From the NCBI GenBank assembly GCA_022844125.1, contig JALHMI010000001.1, forward strand, positions 124,001-188,000: a DNA stretch of 64,000 bases, read 5' to 3'. Positions 52,186 to 62,229 of this stretch are shown here, piece after piece (position 1 is the first letter of the stretch; every line of letters starts with the position of its first letter). The translations under genes and the position numbers were made by a program. This DNA comes from Pirellulales bacterium. GTDB lineage: Bacteria > Planctomycetota > Planctomycetia > Pirellulales > PALSA-1355. The notes below the pieces were generated by a model. The model had not been told where the DNA came from. It saw nothing but the letters and a program-made list of their open reading frames with translations, and did not search any database.

Positions 52186-55100
52186 CTACTCCCCACGCGG
52201 AGCGGACCACACGTGCAGATAACCGCGCAGGCCACTCTCGTCCGTGGTGAATGCCACAACCCGCTGGCCGTCCGGGCTGCACGTGATGGGCGAGGCGACG
52301 CGTCCCAGCGGCGAATCCAACTCGCAGAGTTGCATGCCCGTGGCAACATCCACCACGATGAGTTCCCCGAAACGCCTGTTAATGAACAGCCGTTTGCTGT
52401 CGGGAGACCATGCCCGGGACGTTGCCAGAAAGTTGCGATGACTGAGATGACCGTGAGTCTCGCCGGTGTGGATATTCTTTAGGGAGCATTCACCGAGATC
52501 GTCGTCGATGTTCAGCATCCAATTGGCGTCGGGAGAAACCATGTTGTGGTGCGGCACGATCATCGTACGTGCGAGAAAACCGAGGTCTTTCGGCAGGGGT
52601 ACCTGCTCGCCGCTGGCAATCTCGATCGCATGCTTCGGAAGCTTACTGTCGGCGATGATCACCAACTGCGAACCATCGTCCGAGAGGGCGATCATCGGCC
52701 GCACGCCCAAAGTCGCTGTGGTTTGCCGCCGCAGCACGACCTTGCCCTGCGAAAGATCGGTCACCTCGACGAGGCCCTCGGTGCTCAGCAGGGCGATGAC
52801 CCGATCATCCGCCGAGATGCCGGCGGAAGCCAGCGGAGGGGCGAACGAAACCTGTTCGATTGGCTTCAGGCCAGGGACCTCAACCGCAGTCGTCGGACCG
52901 CTGGCCGATTGGCACAGCAGGACGCGTGCCGACGAGGAAAACTGCCGTAACAGGTGACCGCCCAGCCGCCCCACCTGCTTGCGAGTCTGGCAGTCCCACA
53001 AAAACAGCTCATGGTCGGTCGTGTTGATCGCCAACCAACGCCCGTCGGGCGAGATGACCGCGTCTCGGACCGGTTGCTGCGATGGGATGCTCACCGGCCA
53101 GCGATTCTGCTGCAGATCCCACACCCGGACGATCCCGTCGAAACCCCCGGAAGCCAGATAGCGATCATCCTGGCTGAGACTCAAAGCTTGCAGACGGGAC
53201 TGACCTGTTGGCAACACGTACTGAATGTCGTTCGAGAGGCGAAACGCCTTGAGCGTGCCGTTGCCCGATCCGGCAAACAGCACCTCGTCGTCGCGCATCC
53301 CAACCAGGCATTGCGGATTCGTGGGCAATTTGCCGATGTGCGTCGCGAGCTGACCGGTCGCGACGTTCCAGCCCACGAGGTCAGCCAGCCAATCTCGTGA
53401 ACCGAGCACGACATGCGAACCAGCTCCCACGAACGCCAGCGAGACCGCGCGGAAGTCGTGCTTGCGAGCCAGCGTCCAATCGCTGGTGTTCCACAACATG
53501 GCAGCGGCCGTCCCGATCGTGCCGGCCAGCAGCCGATCGTCCGGACTGAAGGCAATTGCATCCGTATGTTGGTTGTCGTGCCGCTCTCCAACTTCGGCCA
53601 GCACTGCGCCGTCGTCGGTGTCCCAGACTTGAATCGTTCCGGAATGCGTATCGACCGCCAACCACGGATGGTGGTGAGCATAGGCCAGCGTCGTCAGTGC
53701 GACATCCGAATCGACCAGCATGCGTTTCTGCTGCTGCCTGGCGACATCCCACAGACGCGCCGTGCCGTCGCAACTGACGCTGGCCAGCGTCTTACCATCA
53801 GGCGAGAAATCGAGTTGATTGACGCAGCAGTCGCCTTGGCCGGCATTTTGGTCGTGGCCGTGCAGTTCGTGCGACAAAGAGCCGTCGGCGACATTCCACA
53901 CGCGAATCACGCCGTCCTTTCCGCCCGAGTAGACGGACTTTCCGTCGTGTGTTATGGCCACGCCATAGACCTCGCCGTGCCGCGATTCGATGGTCTGCAG
54001 CGTTCCGTTCAGTGAGTTCTGCAGCCAATACCACTCGAACTCGCGCAGCTCCGCGCCAGGAGATCCCGGTTCATAGCGCGCCAAGAGGTTGCGGGCTTGC
54101 TCGATGGAGCCTTGCCGGCGGGCGATTGCCGCCTGTCGCATGTCGCTCGCATACTCGCTTGCCTGCAGCACGGCCTGAGTCCGGTCGAGCCGCCAGGCGT
54201 ACCAACGATCACCGGCAATGAGTCCGCTCACGGCGGCGGTCAAAAGCAGTAGCATCGCCGCCAAGGCCGGCCGCCGCCGAGCCGCCTTCCAGGTCTTTCG
54301 CAACAGTCCCGCCGGGCGCGCGATCGTCGACTTGCCTGCCAGAAACCGATGCAAGTCTTCCGCCAACTTCGCGGCCGAAGGATAGCGGTCGACCGGCGCC
54401 GGTTCCAGGCACTTCAGCACCACCGCTTCCAGATCGCGAGGAATCGCCGGTCGCAGCTTGCGGGGCGGGACGATCCGCCCCTGCACGGCCGGCACCGCCT
54501 GCCCCGCCACGGAACTGGCGTCGGCCGGAAGCTTTCCGGTCAAGAGCTCGTACATCACCACGCCTAGCCCATAGACGTCCGTCCGCACGTCGGAGAAGCG
54601 CCCCGCCGCCTGTTCGGGCGCCATGTACGTGGGCGTTCCGACGAGCGTCCCGGTGCGCGTTTCCAGTTCGCTCGATTGCAGCAGCTTGGCCAGTCCGAAG
54701 TCCGTCAGCTTTGGCACGAACGTCGCCAGTCGCCGTTGCTTGAGCAGTTCGCGGTCGGCCGCGACCTCCGTTGCGGAGAGATCGAGCAGGATGTTCGAGG
54801 GCTTGATGTCGCGGTGGAGCACCCCCGCCTCGTGCGCGCAGGCGAGCGCCTCGGCCAGCGAGGCTCCCAGCTGTGCGACATCGTGCGGCGGCACCGGCCG
54901 ATGCTCGGCAAACCATTCGGCCAGCGACAAGCCCCGGCAAAACGGCGTCACCAGGTAACACATCCCGCCGTCTTCCGCGGCCTCATGCACCGGCAGCACG
55001 TGCGGATGGTCAATTCGCCCGGCCGCTTGTGCCTCGCGCAGAAAACGACTGCGCAATTCCGGCGTCACGAGCACCTCGGGGCGCGGTAGCTTTACCGCCA

Positions 55101-55461
55101 CCAGGCGGCCGATGCCTGAGTCGAACGCCAGGAAGACGATTCCATACCCGCCGCGGCCGAGTTCGCGGAGCACGCGAAAGCGGCCGATCATCTCGCCGGC
55201 AAAGGGATCGGCCTGAGCCGCGGGTTCGCTCGCGGCGCCGAATCCCACGGTGGCCGAGGCCTGCTGCCGCGCGGCCTGGTTTACCAGGTCGATCCGCCGG
55301 GCGAGCATCTCGAGCTCGCCGGCGCGCTCCGCTGACAGCCCGTCGAGTTTGGGCAGCATTGCCGGCAAACCCAGCGCCGAGGCTTCGTCGTACCGCTCGA
55401 GCAACTGTTCGAGGAGCTGTTCGTACGATTCATCGCTCTCGTTGGGCGGCAACTCACTCAT
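52186..55461 (-). CDS. Membrane Ser/Thr kinase with WD40 propellers
   Basis: The gene encodes 1091 residues from the ATG at 55459-55461, overlapping the sigma factor gene by eight bases. Kinase about 92-370: GRGGYGIVFLAFD, Lys124, HRD 216-218 in VLHRDIKPSNILL, DFG 254-256, then GTPTYMAPEQ. A transmembrane helix lies near 410-428 (LAAMLLLLTAAVSGLIAGD). WD40 repeats fill residues 500-1085 (GGKDGVIRVWNVADG, SCDGTARLWDVARQQ and more), in one or two propellers outside the membrane. It probably senses an external signal and controls the upstream ECF sigma factor. It resembles the kinase at 45389 but lacks the FG-GAP and delta-60 insertions. Confidence 0.93.
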   Translation of the reverse strand: MSELPPNESDESYEQLLEQLLERYDEASALGLPAMLPKLDGLSAERAGELEMLARRIDLVNQAARQQASATVGFGAASEPAAQADPFAGEMIGRFRVLRELGRGGYGIVFLAFDSGIGRLVAVKLPRPEVLVTPELRSRFLREAQAAGRIDHPHVLPVHEAAEDGGMCYLVTPFCRGLSLAEWFAEHRPVPPHDVAQLGASLAEALACAHEAGVLHRDIKPSNILLDLSATEVAADRELLKQRRLATFVPKLTDFGLAKLLQSSELETRTGTLVGTPTYMAPEQAAGRFSDVRTDVYGLGVVMYELLTGKLPADASSVAGQAVPAVQGRIVPPRKLRPAIPRDLEAVVLKCLEPAPVDRYPSAAKLAEDLHRFLAGKSTIARPAGLLRKTWKAARRRPALAAMLLLLTAAVSGLIAGDRWYAWRLDRTQAVLQASEYASDMRQAAIARRQGSIEQARNLLARYEPGSPGAELREFEWYWLQNSLNGTLQTIESRHGEVYGVAITHDGKSVYSGGKDGVIRVWNVADGSLSHELHGHDQNAGQGDCCVNQLDFSPDGKTLASVSCDGTARLWDVARQQQKRMLVDSDVALTTLAYAHHHPWLAVDTHSGTIQVWDTDDGAVLAEVGERHDNQHTDAIAFSPDDRLLAGTIGTAAAMLWNTSDWTLARKHDFRAVSLAFVGAGSHVVLGSRDWLADLVGWNVATGQLATHIGKLPTNPQCLVGMRDDEVLFAGSGNGTLKAFRLSNDIQYVLPTGQSRLQALSLSQDDRYLASGGFDGIVRVWDLQQNRWPVSIPSQQPVRDAVISPDGRWLAINTTDHELFLWDCQTRKQVGRLGGHLLRQFSSSARVLLCQSASGPTTAVEVPGLKPIEQVSFAPPLASAGISADDRVIALLSTEGLVEVTDLSQGKVVLRRQTTATLGVRPMIALSDDGSQLVIIADSKLPKHAIEIASGEQVPLPKDLGFLARTMIVPHHNMVSPDANWMLNIDDDLGECSLKNIHTGETHGHLSHRNFLATSRAWSPDSKRLFINRRFGELIVVDVATGMQLCELDSPLGRVASPITCSPDGQRVVAFTTDESGLRGYLHVWSAPRGE

Positions 55462-56074
55462 GGTCAGATAGCGGCAGGCGAAGTTGCGCGATCGCTCGCG
55501 CCCAACGCTTACGTGCCGCCTCCGCCGAGCAACCCAGCGCCTCGCCAATCTGGGCGAAGCTCATCCGCGCACTACGCATTTCGATCACCCGCCGCGGGCT
55601 CTCTTCAAGCGCCGCCAAAGCTTCCGCGAGTCGGGTGACTAGCTCCTTCGACACGAGACCCGTGCAGGGCGTGACGTCGCGATCCGGCATCAGTTCAGGC
55701 GGAATCGTTCGCGAGCCATCCATCGCGATCTCGCAGCGCGGGTCGCGCGCGGCGGTGCCGAAGTAGCGGCGTGCCGCCTGTAGCGCGCGAAAGTAAACGA
55801 TATGACGCAGCCAGGCGAGCAACTCCGCTTCGCTACCCCCTTCGAAGGTGGGAAAGCTTTTATGGGCCACGAGCATCGCCTCTTGCACCAGGTCCGACGG
55901 CGCCACCTTCGCGCGCAGTGCCGGATTCAGCGAATCGTTGGCCACATGCAACAGGTAACGGCGATAGCGCTGGGCCAGTTCACCCAGCGACTTCTGGCAA
56001 CCCTGGCGGGCCGCGACGATCAATTCTTCGGAGACCTGCCTCGGCTGCCCGAGTTCTTGTGACACCGACGACAT
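55454..56074 (-). CDS. ECF sigma factor paired with a WD40 kinase
   Basis: The gene encodes 206 residues from the ATG at 56072-56074. Region 2 is in LRAKVAPSDLVQEAMLVAHK and LLAWLRHIVYFRALQAARRY, and region 4 in LAALEESPRRVIEMRSARMS and IGEALGCSAEAARKRWARAI. It is clearly related to the sigma factor at 44698. Its stop lies eight bases inside the kinase gene, so translation is coupled. Sigma factors of this planctomycete kind act with such kinases instead of classical anti-sigma factors. Confidence 0.93.
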   Translation of the reverse strand: MSSVSQELGQPRQVSEELIVAARQGCQKSLGELAQRYRRYLLHVANDSLNPALRAKVAPSDLVQEAMLVAHKSFPTFEGGSEAELLAWLRHIVYFRALQAARRYFGTAARDPRCEIAMDGSRTIPPELMPDRDVTPCTGLVSKELVTRLAEALAALEESPRRVIEMRSARMSFAQIGEALGCSAEAARKRWARAIAQLRLPLSDHE

Positions 56075-56307
56075 ACGCGCGCTCGTTCTTGACGCTCACC
56101 GCGTCAACGTTTGAGTTGGCGCACCTGTGCGAGCAGCAGCCTGGCTTAGCTTGTCATAATCGAGATCCAGGACTGATCAAAACAGGTGCGAGCGGCCAGC
56201 GAACTGACTACGCTTATTGAGGCGGACGCGCCCTCCGCCGGGACCCAGGATATATTGCCAGACTACGCAAAACTCAACCAACGTGCTAACAACTATCGTT
56301 TAAACCC

Positions 56308-57357
56308 ATGTATCAAAGTTTCGCCCACCAGCGGGGGATGTGCGTTTTTGCAACTTTCTGCGCGGCCGCCGGTCTACTATTCGCTGCCAGACCCACCGCT
56401 GCCCAGCCGCCCAAGCCCGATTGGATCGAGGTCGCGAAGCACGCGGAGTGGCGGCCGCGCGACTCGCAGGGCGAAGCCGTCATCCGCGGCCGAATGTGGT
56501 TGCTCGGCGGCTGGTTCGATTCGAATAGCCCCCCGCCCCGCGACGTCTGGTCGAGTAAGGACGGCAAGACCTGGCAACTTGTCACGGAAAGCGCGCCCTG
56601 GCGGCACAGCCATCTGCCAATGACCGCCGTCTTTCGCGATCGGCTCTGGCTGATGGGCGGCTGGTTCAACGGCCGCCTGCCGGACGCCTCGGGTTCGAAC
56701 GAAGTCTGGTCGAGCGCCGACGGGGCCGCTTGGAAACAGGAGACGAAAGCCGCCGGCTGGTCGCCGCGACTCGGCGCCGGCATCGTCGTGTTCAACGACA
56801 AGCTGTGGATCCTTGGCGGAAATGGACAGTATTACTACGGCGACGAAAAGACTCTGAAGAACGACGTTTGGAGTTCGCCCGACGGCGTCACCTGGACACA
56901 GGTCACCGCCGCGGCCCCCTGGGCCCCGCGCGCGTATCATCAGGCGGTTGTGCATGACGGCAAGATCTTCGTAATGGGCGGCGGCAACTACTCGCCGACC
57001 TACGCCGCGCACAACGACGTGTGGTCGAGCGGCGATGGCGTCACATGGGAGCAAGTCACGCCGAAGGCCGAGTGGCACGCACGGATCTGGTTCTCGTCGG
57101 TGGTCTACCGCGGTCACCTCTGGGTGCTCGGCGGCTGGTCGAACAATCCCTCGCGCAACTGGGGTGACGCCTGGTACTCGCGCGACGGCCAGCAGTGGAC
57201 CGAGCTCAAGACCAAAACCAACTGGATCGCCCGGCACGAACACTCGGCCTACGTCTTCGACGATAAGCTGTGGATCGCCGGCGGCATGATCTGGCCGCTC
57301 ACCAACGAAGTCTGGTCGCTCACGCTGCCGGCGGACTGGGACGGAAGCACCAAATGA
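56308..57357 (+). CDS. Secreted kelch-repeat protein
   Basis: The gene encodes 349 residues with a signal peptide (residues 1-32). Six kelch-like blades of about 50 residues repeat the pattern 'V..g..W.LGG....ndvW.S.DG..W...t..a.W..R': MWLLGGWFDS, LWLMGGWFNG, LWILGGNGQYY, IFVMGGGNYS, LWVLGGWSNN and LWIAGGMIW. A six-bladed propeller fits. It resembles propellers of the sialic acid epimerase and glyoxal oxidase type. The ligand is not known. It stands in line with the AllA-like gene 16 bases later. Confidence 0.85.
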   Translation: MYQSFAHQRGMCVFATFCAAAGLLFAARPTAAQPPKPDWIEVAKHAEWRPRDSQGEAVIRGRMWLLGGWFDSNSPPPRDVWSSKDGKTWQLVTESAPWRHSHLPMTAVFRDRLWLMGGWFNGRLPDASGSNEVWSSADGAAWKQETKAAGWSPRLGAGIVVFNDKLWILGGNGQYYYGDEKTLKNDVWSSPDGVTWTQVTAAAPWAPRAYHQAVVHDGKIFVMGGGNYSPTYAAHNDVWSSGDGVTWEQVTPKAEWHARIWFSSVVYRGHLWVLGGWSNNPSRNWGDAWYSRDGQQWTELKTKTNWIARHEHSAYVFDDKLWIAGGMIWPLTNEVWSLTLPADWDGSTK

Positions 57358-57373
57358 GAACGCGAGGATTTGA

Positions 57374-58024
57374 ATGATGCACGCCACCGACTATCTCAAT
57401 CCTAACGTACCCGCGAACCTCCGGCGCGTCGTGATGCCCGTCGTCGATGCCACGCCCGAGTCGCTCATCGGTTACGGCAATTTGTTCGACGATCCCGAGT
57501 CGCAACCGATTGAAATCGTGCGCTGGCCGGCCCAAGGCTGGCGACCGGTCGACACCGACAGCGGCGACGAAGGAGGCACGACCGAAGGTATCTTCATCAG
57601 CCAGTGGCAAGGCGACATTCTTTACGGCCGCAACGAAGCCGTCGACGGGCACTACATCCTGGCCTACGGCGTCGAGCCCGCCGAGGCCGACACTACGCAT
57701 CACCGTCCGCCCGCGCGAATGATGCTCTGGCATGCCAACTACCATCCCGACGGCGGCCAGATGTTCTATCCGCTCGAGCCGAAGCCGTTCTACGTCCCGC
57801 TCGCGCTGCCGGGCGACGATGTTACGCCCGAGCGTTTTGTTTGCTTCCGCTTCACGGGCCAGCAAGGGCTGTACATCCATCCGAACATCTGGCACGACGG
57901 CGTGTTCACCGCGGCAGGCACGCAGCGATTCCTCGATCGGCAGGGAGCGGTGCACGCCCGGGTGTCGGTCGACTTTCCGCGCGAGTTCGGCTGTTTGCTA
58001 GAAGCGCAGATTGCAGCGGGTTAG
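57374..58024 (+). CDS. Ureidoglycolate lyase (AllA)-like protein
   Basis: The gene encodes 216 residues. The cupin-like AllA fold is visible in EGIFISQWQGDILYGRNEAV, GHYILAYGVEP and a C-terminal barrel FYVPLALPGDDVTPERFVCF followed by GLYIHPNIWHDGVF. The His and Glu positions fit the substrate pocket of ureidoglycolate lyases, which finish allantoin breakdown. No other purine degradation genes are nearby, so the substrate may differ. It follows the kelch gene closely and may be cotranscribed. Confidence 0.75.
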   Translation: MMHATDYLNPNVPANLRRVVMPVVDATPESLIGYGNLFDDPESQPIEIVRWPAQGWRPVDTDSGDEGGTTEGIFISQWQGDILYGRNEAVDGHYILAYGVEPAEADTTHHRPPARMMLWHANYHPDGGQMFYPLEPKPFYVPLALPGDDVTPERFVCFRFTGQQGLYIHPNIWHDGVFTAAGTQRFLDRQGAVHARVSVDFPREFGCLLEAQIAAG

Positions 58025-58100
58025 AATGCCGATGTGATTTCGCAATCGCAATGCGATTTCCACCGCTCGCCCCCAACCATCCGCCCCCGGAGATCTCGCG

Positions 58101-59414
58101 ATGAACCAGGATTCGACGCGTCGACAATTCCTTGCCACCTCGGGCGCACTCGTTGGCACGGCCGCCACGCTCGCCTCCACGCGCACAGCCCGCGCCAAAG
58201 GCGCCAGCGAAGACATCATCGTCGGCTTGATCGGCTGCGGCGGACGCGGCGTACACGATGCCGGTCGCTTTCAGAACACCGCCGGCGTGAAGCTGGCGTA
58301 CGTCTGCGATGTCGACGAACAGCGGCGGGGCAGGGCGGTTGAGCAATTGAAACTCTCGGCCTCGCAAGCCGTCGACGACCTGCGCAAGGTTCTCGACGAC
58401 AAGACGGTCGACGCGGTGATCGTGGCCACGCCCGACCATTGGCATTCGCCGGCCTCGATCCTGGCCTGCAATGCCGGCAAGCACGTGTATGTCGAAAAGC
58501 CGATCTCGCACAACGTCCGCGAAGGCCGACTGCTGGTCGAAGCCGCCGAGCGGAACAAGACGCTCGTGCAGCACGGCACGCAATGCCGCAGCACGCCGAT
58601 GATGATCGAAGCCGTGAAGCTGCTCCGCGAGGGTGTGATCGGCGAGGTGCTGATGGCCAAGTGCTGGAACGTGCAGCGCCGCGGCAGCATCGGCCGTGGG
58701 CAGAACGTCGCCCCGCCCGCCGGCTTCGACTACGAGAATTGGGTCGGTCCCGCCACGATGCTTCCGTACCGCACGAACCGCGTGCACGACCGCTGGACCT
58801 GGTGGTATGCCTTCGGCACCGGCGATATGGGCAATGACGGCGTCCACGACATCGACTACACCCGCTGGGGACTCGGCGTCGACGTGCATCCCAACAAAGT
58901 CTGGGCGGCCGGCGGCAAGCTCGTCTGGGAGGACGATCAGGAATTTCCCGACACGCAGCAGGTGACGTTCGAGTACGTCGACTCCAACGGCGGCAAGTCG
59001 AAGCTGCTCACTTACGAGCAGCGGCTGTGGTCGAGCAACTATCCGCACAACACCGACAGCGGCGCGGAGTTTTACGGCACCCGCGGGCAGATGTTCCTTA
59101 GCCGCCGCGGCAAGATCGAGGTTCACAACGAAGCCAATCGCCGCCAGGACATCGGCGTTCAGCCCGGCGGCCAGGACGACGTTCTGCACGTCGCGAACCT
59201 GTGCGATGCGATCCGCGGCGACGCGCGTGTTACGGCCGACGCCTTGACCGGCCACCTCTCGGCGAGCCTCTGCCATCTGGGCAACATCGCCACGCGATTG
59301 GGCCGCTCACTGGAGTTCGATCCTCAGAGCGAAAAGGTCACCAGCGACGAAGAGGCCAACGCGCTGGTCCGCCGCGAGTACCGCAGCCATTGGGGCACGC
59401 CCAGCGGGGTGTAA
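58101..59414 (+). CDS. Tat-exported Gfo/Idh/MocA family oxidoreductase
   Basis: The gene encodes 437 residues. The N-terminal twin-arginine signal is TRRQFLATSGALVGTAATLA. The NAD-binding fold shows IIVGLIGCGGRGVHDAG, VAYVCDVDEQRRG-like sequence, DAVIVATPDHWHSPAS and the conserved VYVEKPISHNVREG. The C-terminal sugar-binding domain ends with QDDVLHVANLCDAIRGDARV. Exported members are very abundant in planctomycetes and are thought to act on sugars or inositols in the periplasm. It may belong to the preceding two-gene unit, 76 bases away. Confidence 0.93.
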   Translation: MNQDSTRRQFLATSGALVGTAATLASTRTARAKGASEDIIVGLIGCGGRGVHDAGRFQNTAGVKLAYVCDVDEQRRGRAVEQLKLSASQAVDDLRKVLDDKTVDAVIVATPDHWHSPASILACNAGKHVYVEKPISHNVREGRLLVEAAERNKTLVQHGTQCRSTPMMIEAVKLLREGVIGEVLMAKCWNVQRRGSIGRGQNVAPPAGFDYENWVGPATMLPYRTNRVHDRWTWWYAFGTGDMGNDGVHDIDYTRWGLGVDVHPNKVWAAGGKLVWEDDQEFPDTQQVTFEYVDSNGGKSKLLTYEQRLWSSNYPHNTDSGAEFYGTRGQMFLSRRGKIEVHNEANRRQDIGVQPGGQDDVLHVANLCDAIRGDARVTADALTGHLSASLCHLGNIATRLGRSLEFDPQSEKVTSDEEANALVRREYRSHWGTPSGV

Positions 59415-59440
59415 TCGGCAGAAAAAAGGTGAGCGCGCCG

Positions 59441-61507
59441 TCACGGGGCGTTATTCGTTTCACCCTCAATCTCGCGAATCGCCTTTTCGGCAGCCCCGCG
59501 GTAGGTGTTATTGCGTTCCGATTCTAAGCGAGCGCGTAGCACCGGCAAGGCGTCGCGCGCTGAAGGGCCGATCTCGCCCAGCACTTGCACGATGTGATTC
59601 TGCGTCTCCGGATCAACGCTCTCCATGTAGCGCAACAGCGACGGTACTGCCGCGCGAACACCCTCTGCCTGTTGCCCCAGCGCGGGATCAAGGTTCATGA
59701 CCGCCTCGACGGCTGCCCATCGCGAGGCATCCGAATGTTTATCATCGCCTGCAAACGCCACGAGTGCCGGTAATGCCGGCTTCCCGGCGCGGTGCATCCC
59801 GCCTACCGCATGAGCGGCATGCTGTGCCACCTGATCGCTCCCCATTTCGACGGCTGCGGTCAGCGCGGGAACCGCTTTGAGGCCCATCTGCCCCAGGGCC
59901 GTACTAGCGGAGCCTGCAACGAACTCGTTCTCATGCGCGAGCAGCTCGATCAGCCTCGGAATCGCCGGCGGTCCCATTGCCGCGAGCGCCCTGATCGCCG
60001 GCTCACGCCGCTGCGTCTGCGCCGGCGCTAGCAGCGGCAGCAGGTCGTCGATCGCACTGGGCCCCACCTTGGCCAGGACCCACGCCGCCTTGTGGGCATC
60101 GCTACGCCACTTGCCGAGTTCCCGCCGCTGCCTATCGTTGGATTCGATCCCATCGAACGGAGGAGAATTCAGAATGGCAATTAGCGCAGACTTTACCTCC
60201 GGCGCGCAGTGGCCGGCGTTTAACAGCACATCGGCCGCCTCGATGCGCACCCGCAAGTCATCGTCCTCGCGAACCACCCTGAGTAGCACCGCCGCAAATT
60301 CCTTGTCTGCAACCAGCGACGGAGCCGCATACTCCAAGGCCGTTTGCCGAATCTGTGGATTGTCCGACTCGAGCAGCTTGATCACACTGGGCGCCGCCGC
60401 ATCCCCCAGCCTGCCGAGGAAAAAGAAATGCAGAATCGTTTGTTCCAGTTCCTTATTACCAGCGATCCCGTCATACATGGCCTCTGCCGCCCGCGCTCGG
60501 GTCTTGCGCGGCAGCGTGGCGAGCCGACCCGTCCGCATATGCTCGATTGTCCAGATCGCCGCCAGCGCACGTTCTGGGTCGGCCAGCATCGCCTCCAGCT
60601 TAGGATAGGCGGCTTCCGCGGCAGGTCCCAACAGAGTCAGCAGTTCGTACACACTGTCGTGCGGCTCCGCGTCGAGTCGCTCAAGCACCGCCGGGACGAC
60701 CTTCGCACCCCGGGCGACCAGTTCGTAGTAAGCCGCCTCGCGATTCTTATTTGCCGGCACCTGCAGCAGCGATAACAAGTCTTCGGTCGACTTGTAATAC
60801 AGCGGTCGCGGGCCAAAGAATCTCGGGCTCGGTTCCTTGCCGCCGCTCGCTTTGACCAGCCATTCATAAATCGGACTCCGCAGTCGAATCGATGCCAGAC
60901 GCACCGGCGTGATCCCCCGCTCATCCGGCGTATCGAGGCTCGCGCCGGACTGCACCAGGAACTTGACGACCTCTAGGTCTGCGTCTCCTTTGACCGCCGC
61001 GTGCAGTGGGGTCCCACCGCGCTCGTCGCGCACGTGGATCGACGCTCCCGCCGCAAACAGCAGCTTGACCGACTCAATCCCGCCTTGCTGTGCCGCGGCA
61101 TGCAGCGGAGAGTAATCTCCCTGCGAGACAGAATTCACGTCCGCCCCGCGTTCCAACAGCAGGCGCACCATCTCGACGTTTCGCCCTTGCGCCGCCGGGA
61201 CGATGGCCGCATTGGGGTCAACTCCCTGGTCGAGCAACTGCCGCACCACGTCGATTTGTTGCGACCGGCACGCCCTCACTAGCTTTTCTTCCGCCGTCGG
61301 TTCGCCGGCGGGCACTTTCTGCTGAGGCTGCTGACTGGTAGCCGGCTCTGCAGGCTGGGCATTCCCAACCCCGATTAGCGCGTCACAAGCGAGCGTCATG
61401 ACAAACAACCGCAGCGCCGCAGTCCGCGCCCAGGTGCGTCGACTTCGCACGGTGCCGTGCGGACTTTTCCAGAGATACCAGGACGGTTTGCGAATCGCTT
61501 GTTGCAT
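59441..61507 (-). CDS. Exported ankyrin/HEAT-repeat protein
   Basis: The gene encodes 688 residues. A hydrophobic signal (about residues 30-52, LRLFVMTLACDALIGVGNAQ) is preceded by a basic stretch, so translation may begin at 61507 or at the inner ATG. Ankyrin repeats follow (about 70-215: VVRQLLDQGVDPNAAI, LLLERGADVNSVSQGDYSPL, LLFAAGASIHVRDERGGTPL). Residues 250-688 are HEAT-like helical pairs, including AIRALAAMGPPAIPRLIEL and AVPALTAAVEMGSDQVAQHA. It is a protein-interaction scaffold of the periplasm or outer compartment. Neighbouring genes suggest no partner. Confidence 0.88.
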   Translation of the reverse strand: MQQAIRKPSWYLWKSPHGTVRSRRTWARTAALRLFVMTLACDALIGVGNAQPAEPATSQQPQQKVPAGEPTAEEKLVRACRSQQIDVVRQLLDQGVDPNAAIVPAAQGRNVEMVRLLLERGADVNSVSQGDYSPLHAAAQQGGIESVKLLFAAGASIHVRDERGGTPLHAAVKGDADLEVVKFLVQSGASLDTPDERGITPVRLASIRLRSPIYEWLVKASGGKEPSPRFFGPRPLYYKSTEDLLSLLQVPANKNREAAYYELVARGAKVVPAVLERLDAEPHDSVYELLTLLGPAAEAAYPKLEAMLADPERALAAIWTIEHMRTGRLATLPRKTRARAAEAMYDGIAGNKELEQTILHFFFLGRLGDAAAPSVIKLLESDNPQIRQTALEYAAPSLVADKEFAAVLLRVVREDDDLRVRIEAADVLLNAGHCAPEVKSALIAILNSPPFDGIESNDRQRRELGKWRSDAHKAAWVLAKVGPSAIDDLLPLLAPAQTQRREPAIRALAAMGPPAIPRLIELLAHENEFVAGSASTALGQMGLKAVPALTAAVEMGSDQVAQHAAHAVGGMHRAGKPALPALVAFAGDDKHSDASRWAAVEAVMNLDPALGQQAEGVRAAVPSLLRYMESVDPETQNHIVQVLGEIGPSARDALPVLRARLESERNNTYRGAAEKAIREIEGETNNAP

Positions 61508-61607
61508 GCCGGTAGCCGAATACAGCCACGAAACCCCGTTCAGGATTCGCGGACGTGCAACAAACGGGCCATCCCAGGCCGAATCCGGAAACTTGCGACT
61601 TCAGCAG

Positions 61608-62107
61608 TTACTGCTTCGGCCTCGGCGTGGACTTCTTTGCCGGCTTATTGGGCCATTTCTTCGCTCGCGCAGGTCGGGTAGGGGGCTTCGATACGTTCAG
61701 CGCCACCGCCGCGCGGATCAGTGCTTTGAGGGCCTTCTCGTTGACGTCTCGCCTGCGCGGATGTCGATCGCGCGCCGCACGTTGCCTTCGAGGCTGGAGT
61801 TGAAGAGCTCCGCCGGATCCGGCAGCGACGCGCCTTTGTGGAACGTCATCTTCACGACTTCTTTGTAGGTCTCGCCGGTGCAGATGATGCCCGCGTGTTC
61901 CCAAACCGGCACGCCCCGCCACTTCCAAGTCTCAACTACCTCGGAATCGGCCGCTTGGATGACCTTGCGAATCCGGGCGAGCATCTCACCCCGCCAATCG
62001 CCGAGCTCCCCGATCTTCGTGTCGATGAGCTGAGACGCCGAACCTGCGGGTTTGGCCTGCGGCGCACTCTTCCTCGGAGCCGGCTTCTTCACAGTTTTCT
62101 TCTTCAT
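61608..62107 (-). pseudogene. DUF1801 gene with a one-base frameshift
   Basis: From the ATG at 62105-62107 the frame gives MKKKTVKKPAPRK, then SQLIDTKIGELGDWRGEMLA and SEVVETWKWRGVPVW, typical DUF1801 features, and reaches NVRRAIDIRAGE. There the frame turns to ETSTRRPSKH and stops, while another frame continues with the expected DVNEKALKALIRAAVALNVS, then a Lys-rich tail. Loss of one base near 61746-61750 explains it (GAGGAC read as GAGAC). It is either a real mutation or an assembly error. DUF1801 proteins are small, with no known enzyme activity. Confidence 0.8.
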
Positions 62108-62229
62108 CCCCACCCCTCCTGCATTTCGTCGTGTCGTTGTGCCGTTGTGGTCATTCTGCATCCCCTCATCAATCCAAGTCATAGCAACCACGACGACACG
62201 ACGGCACAACGAAAACTCTTCTGAGGTTT

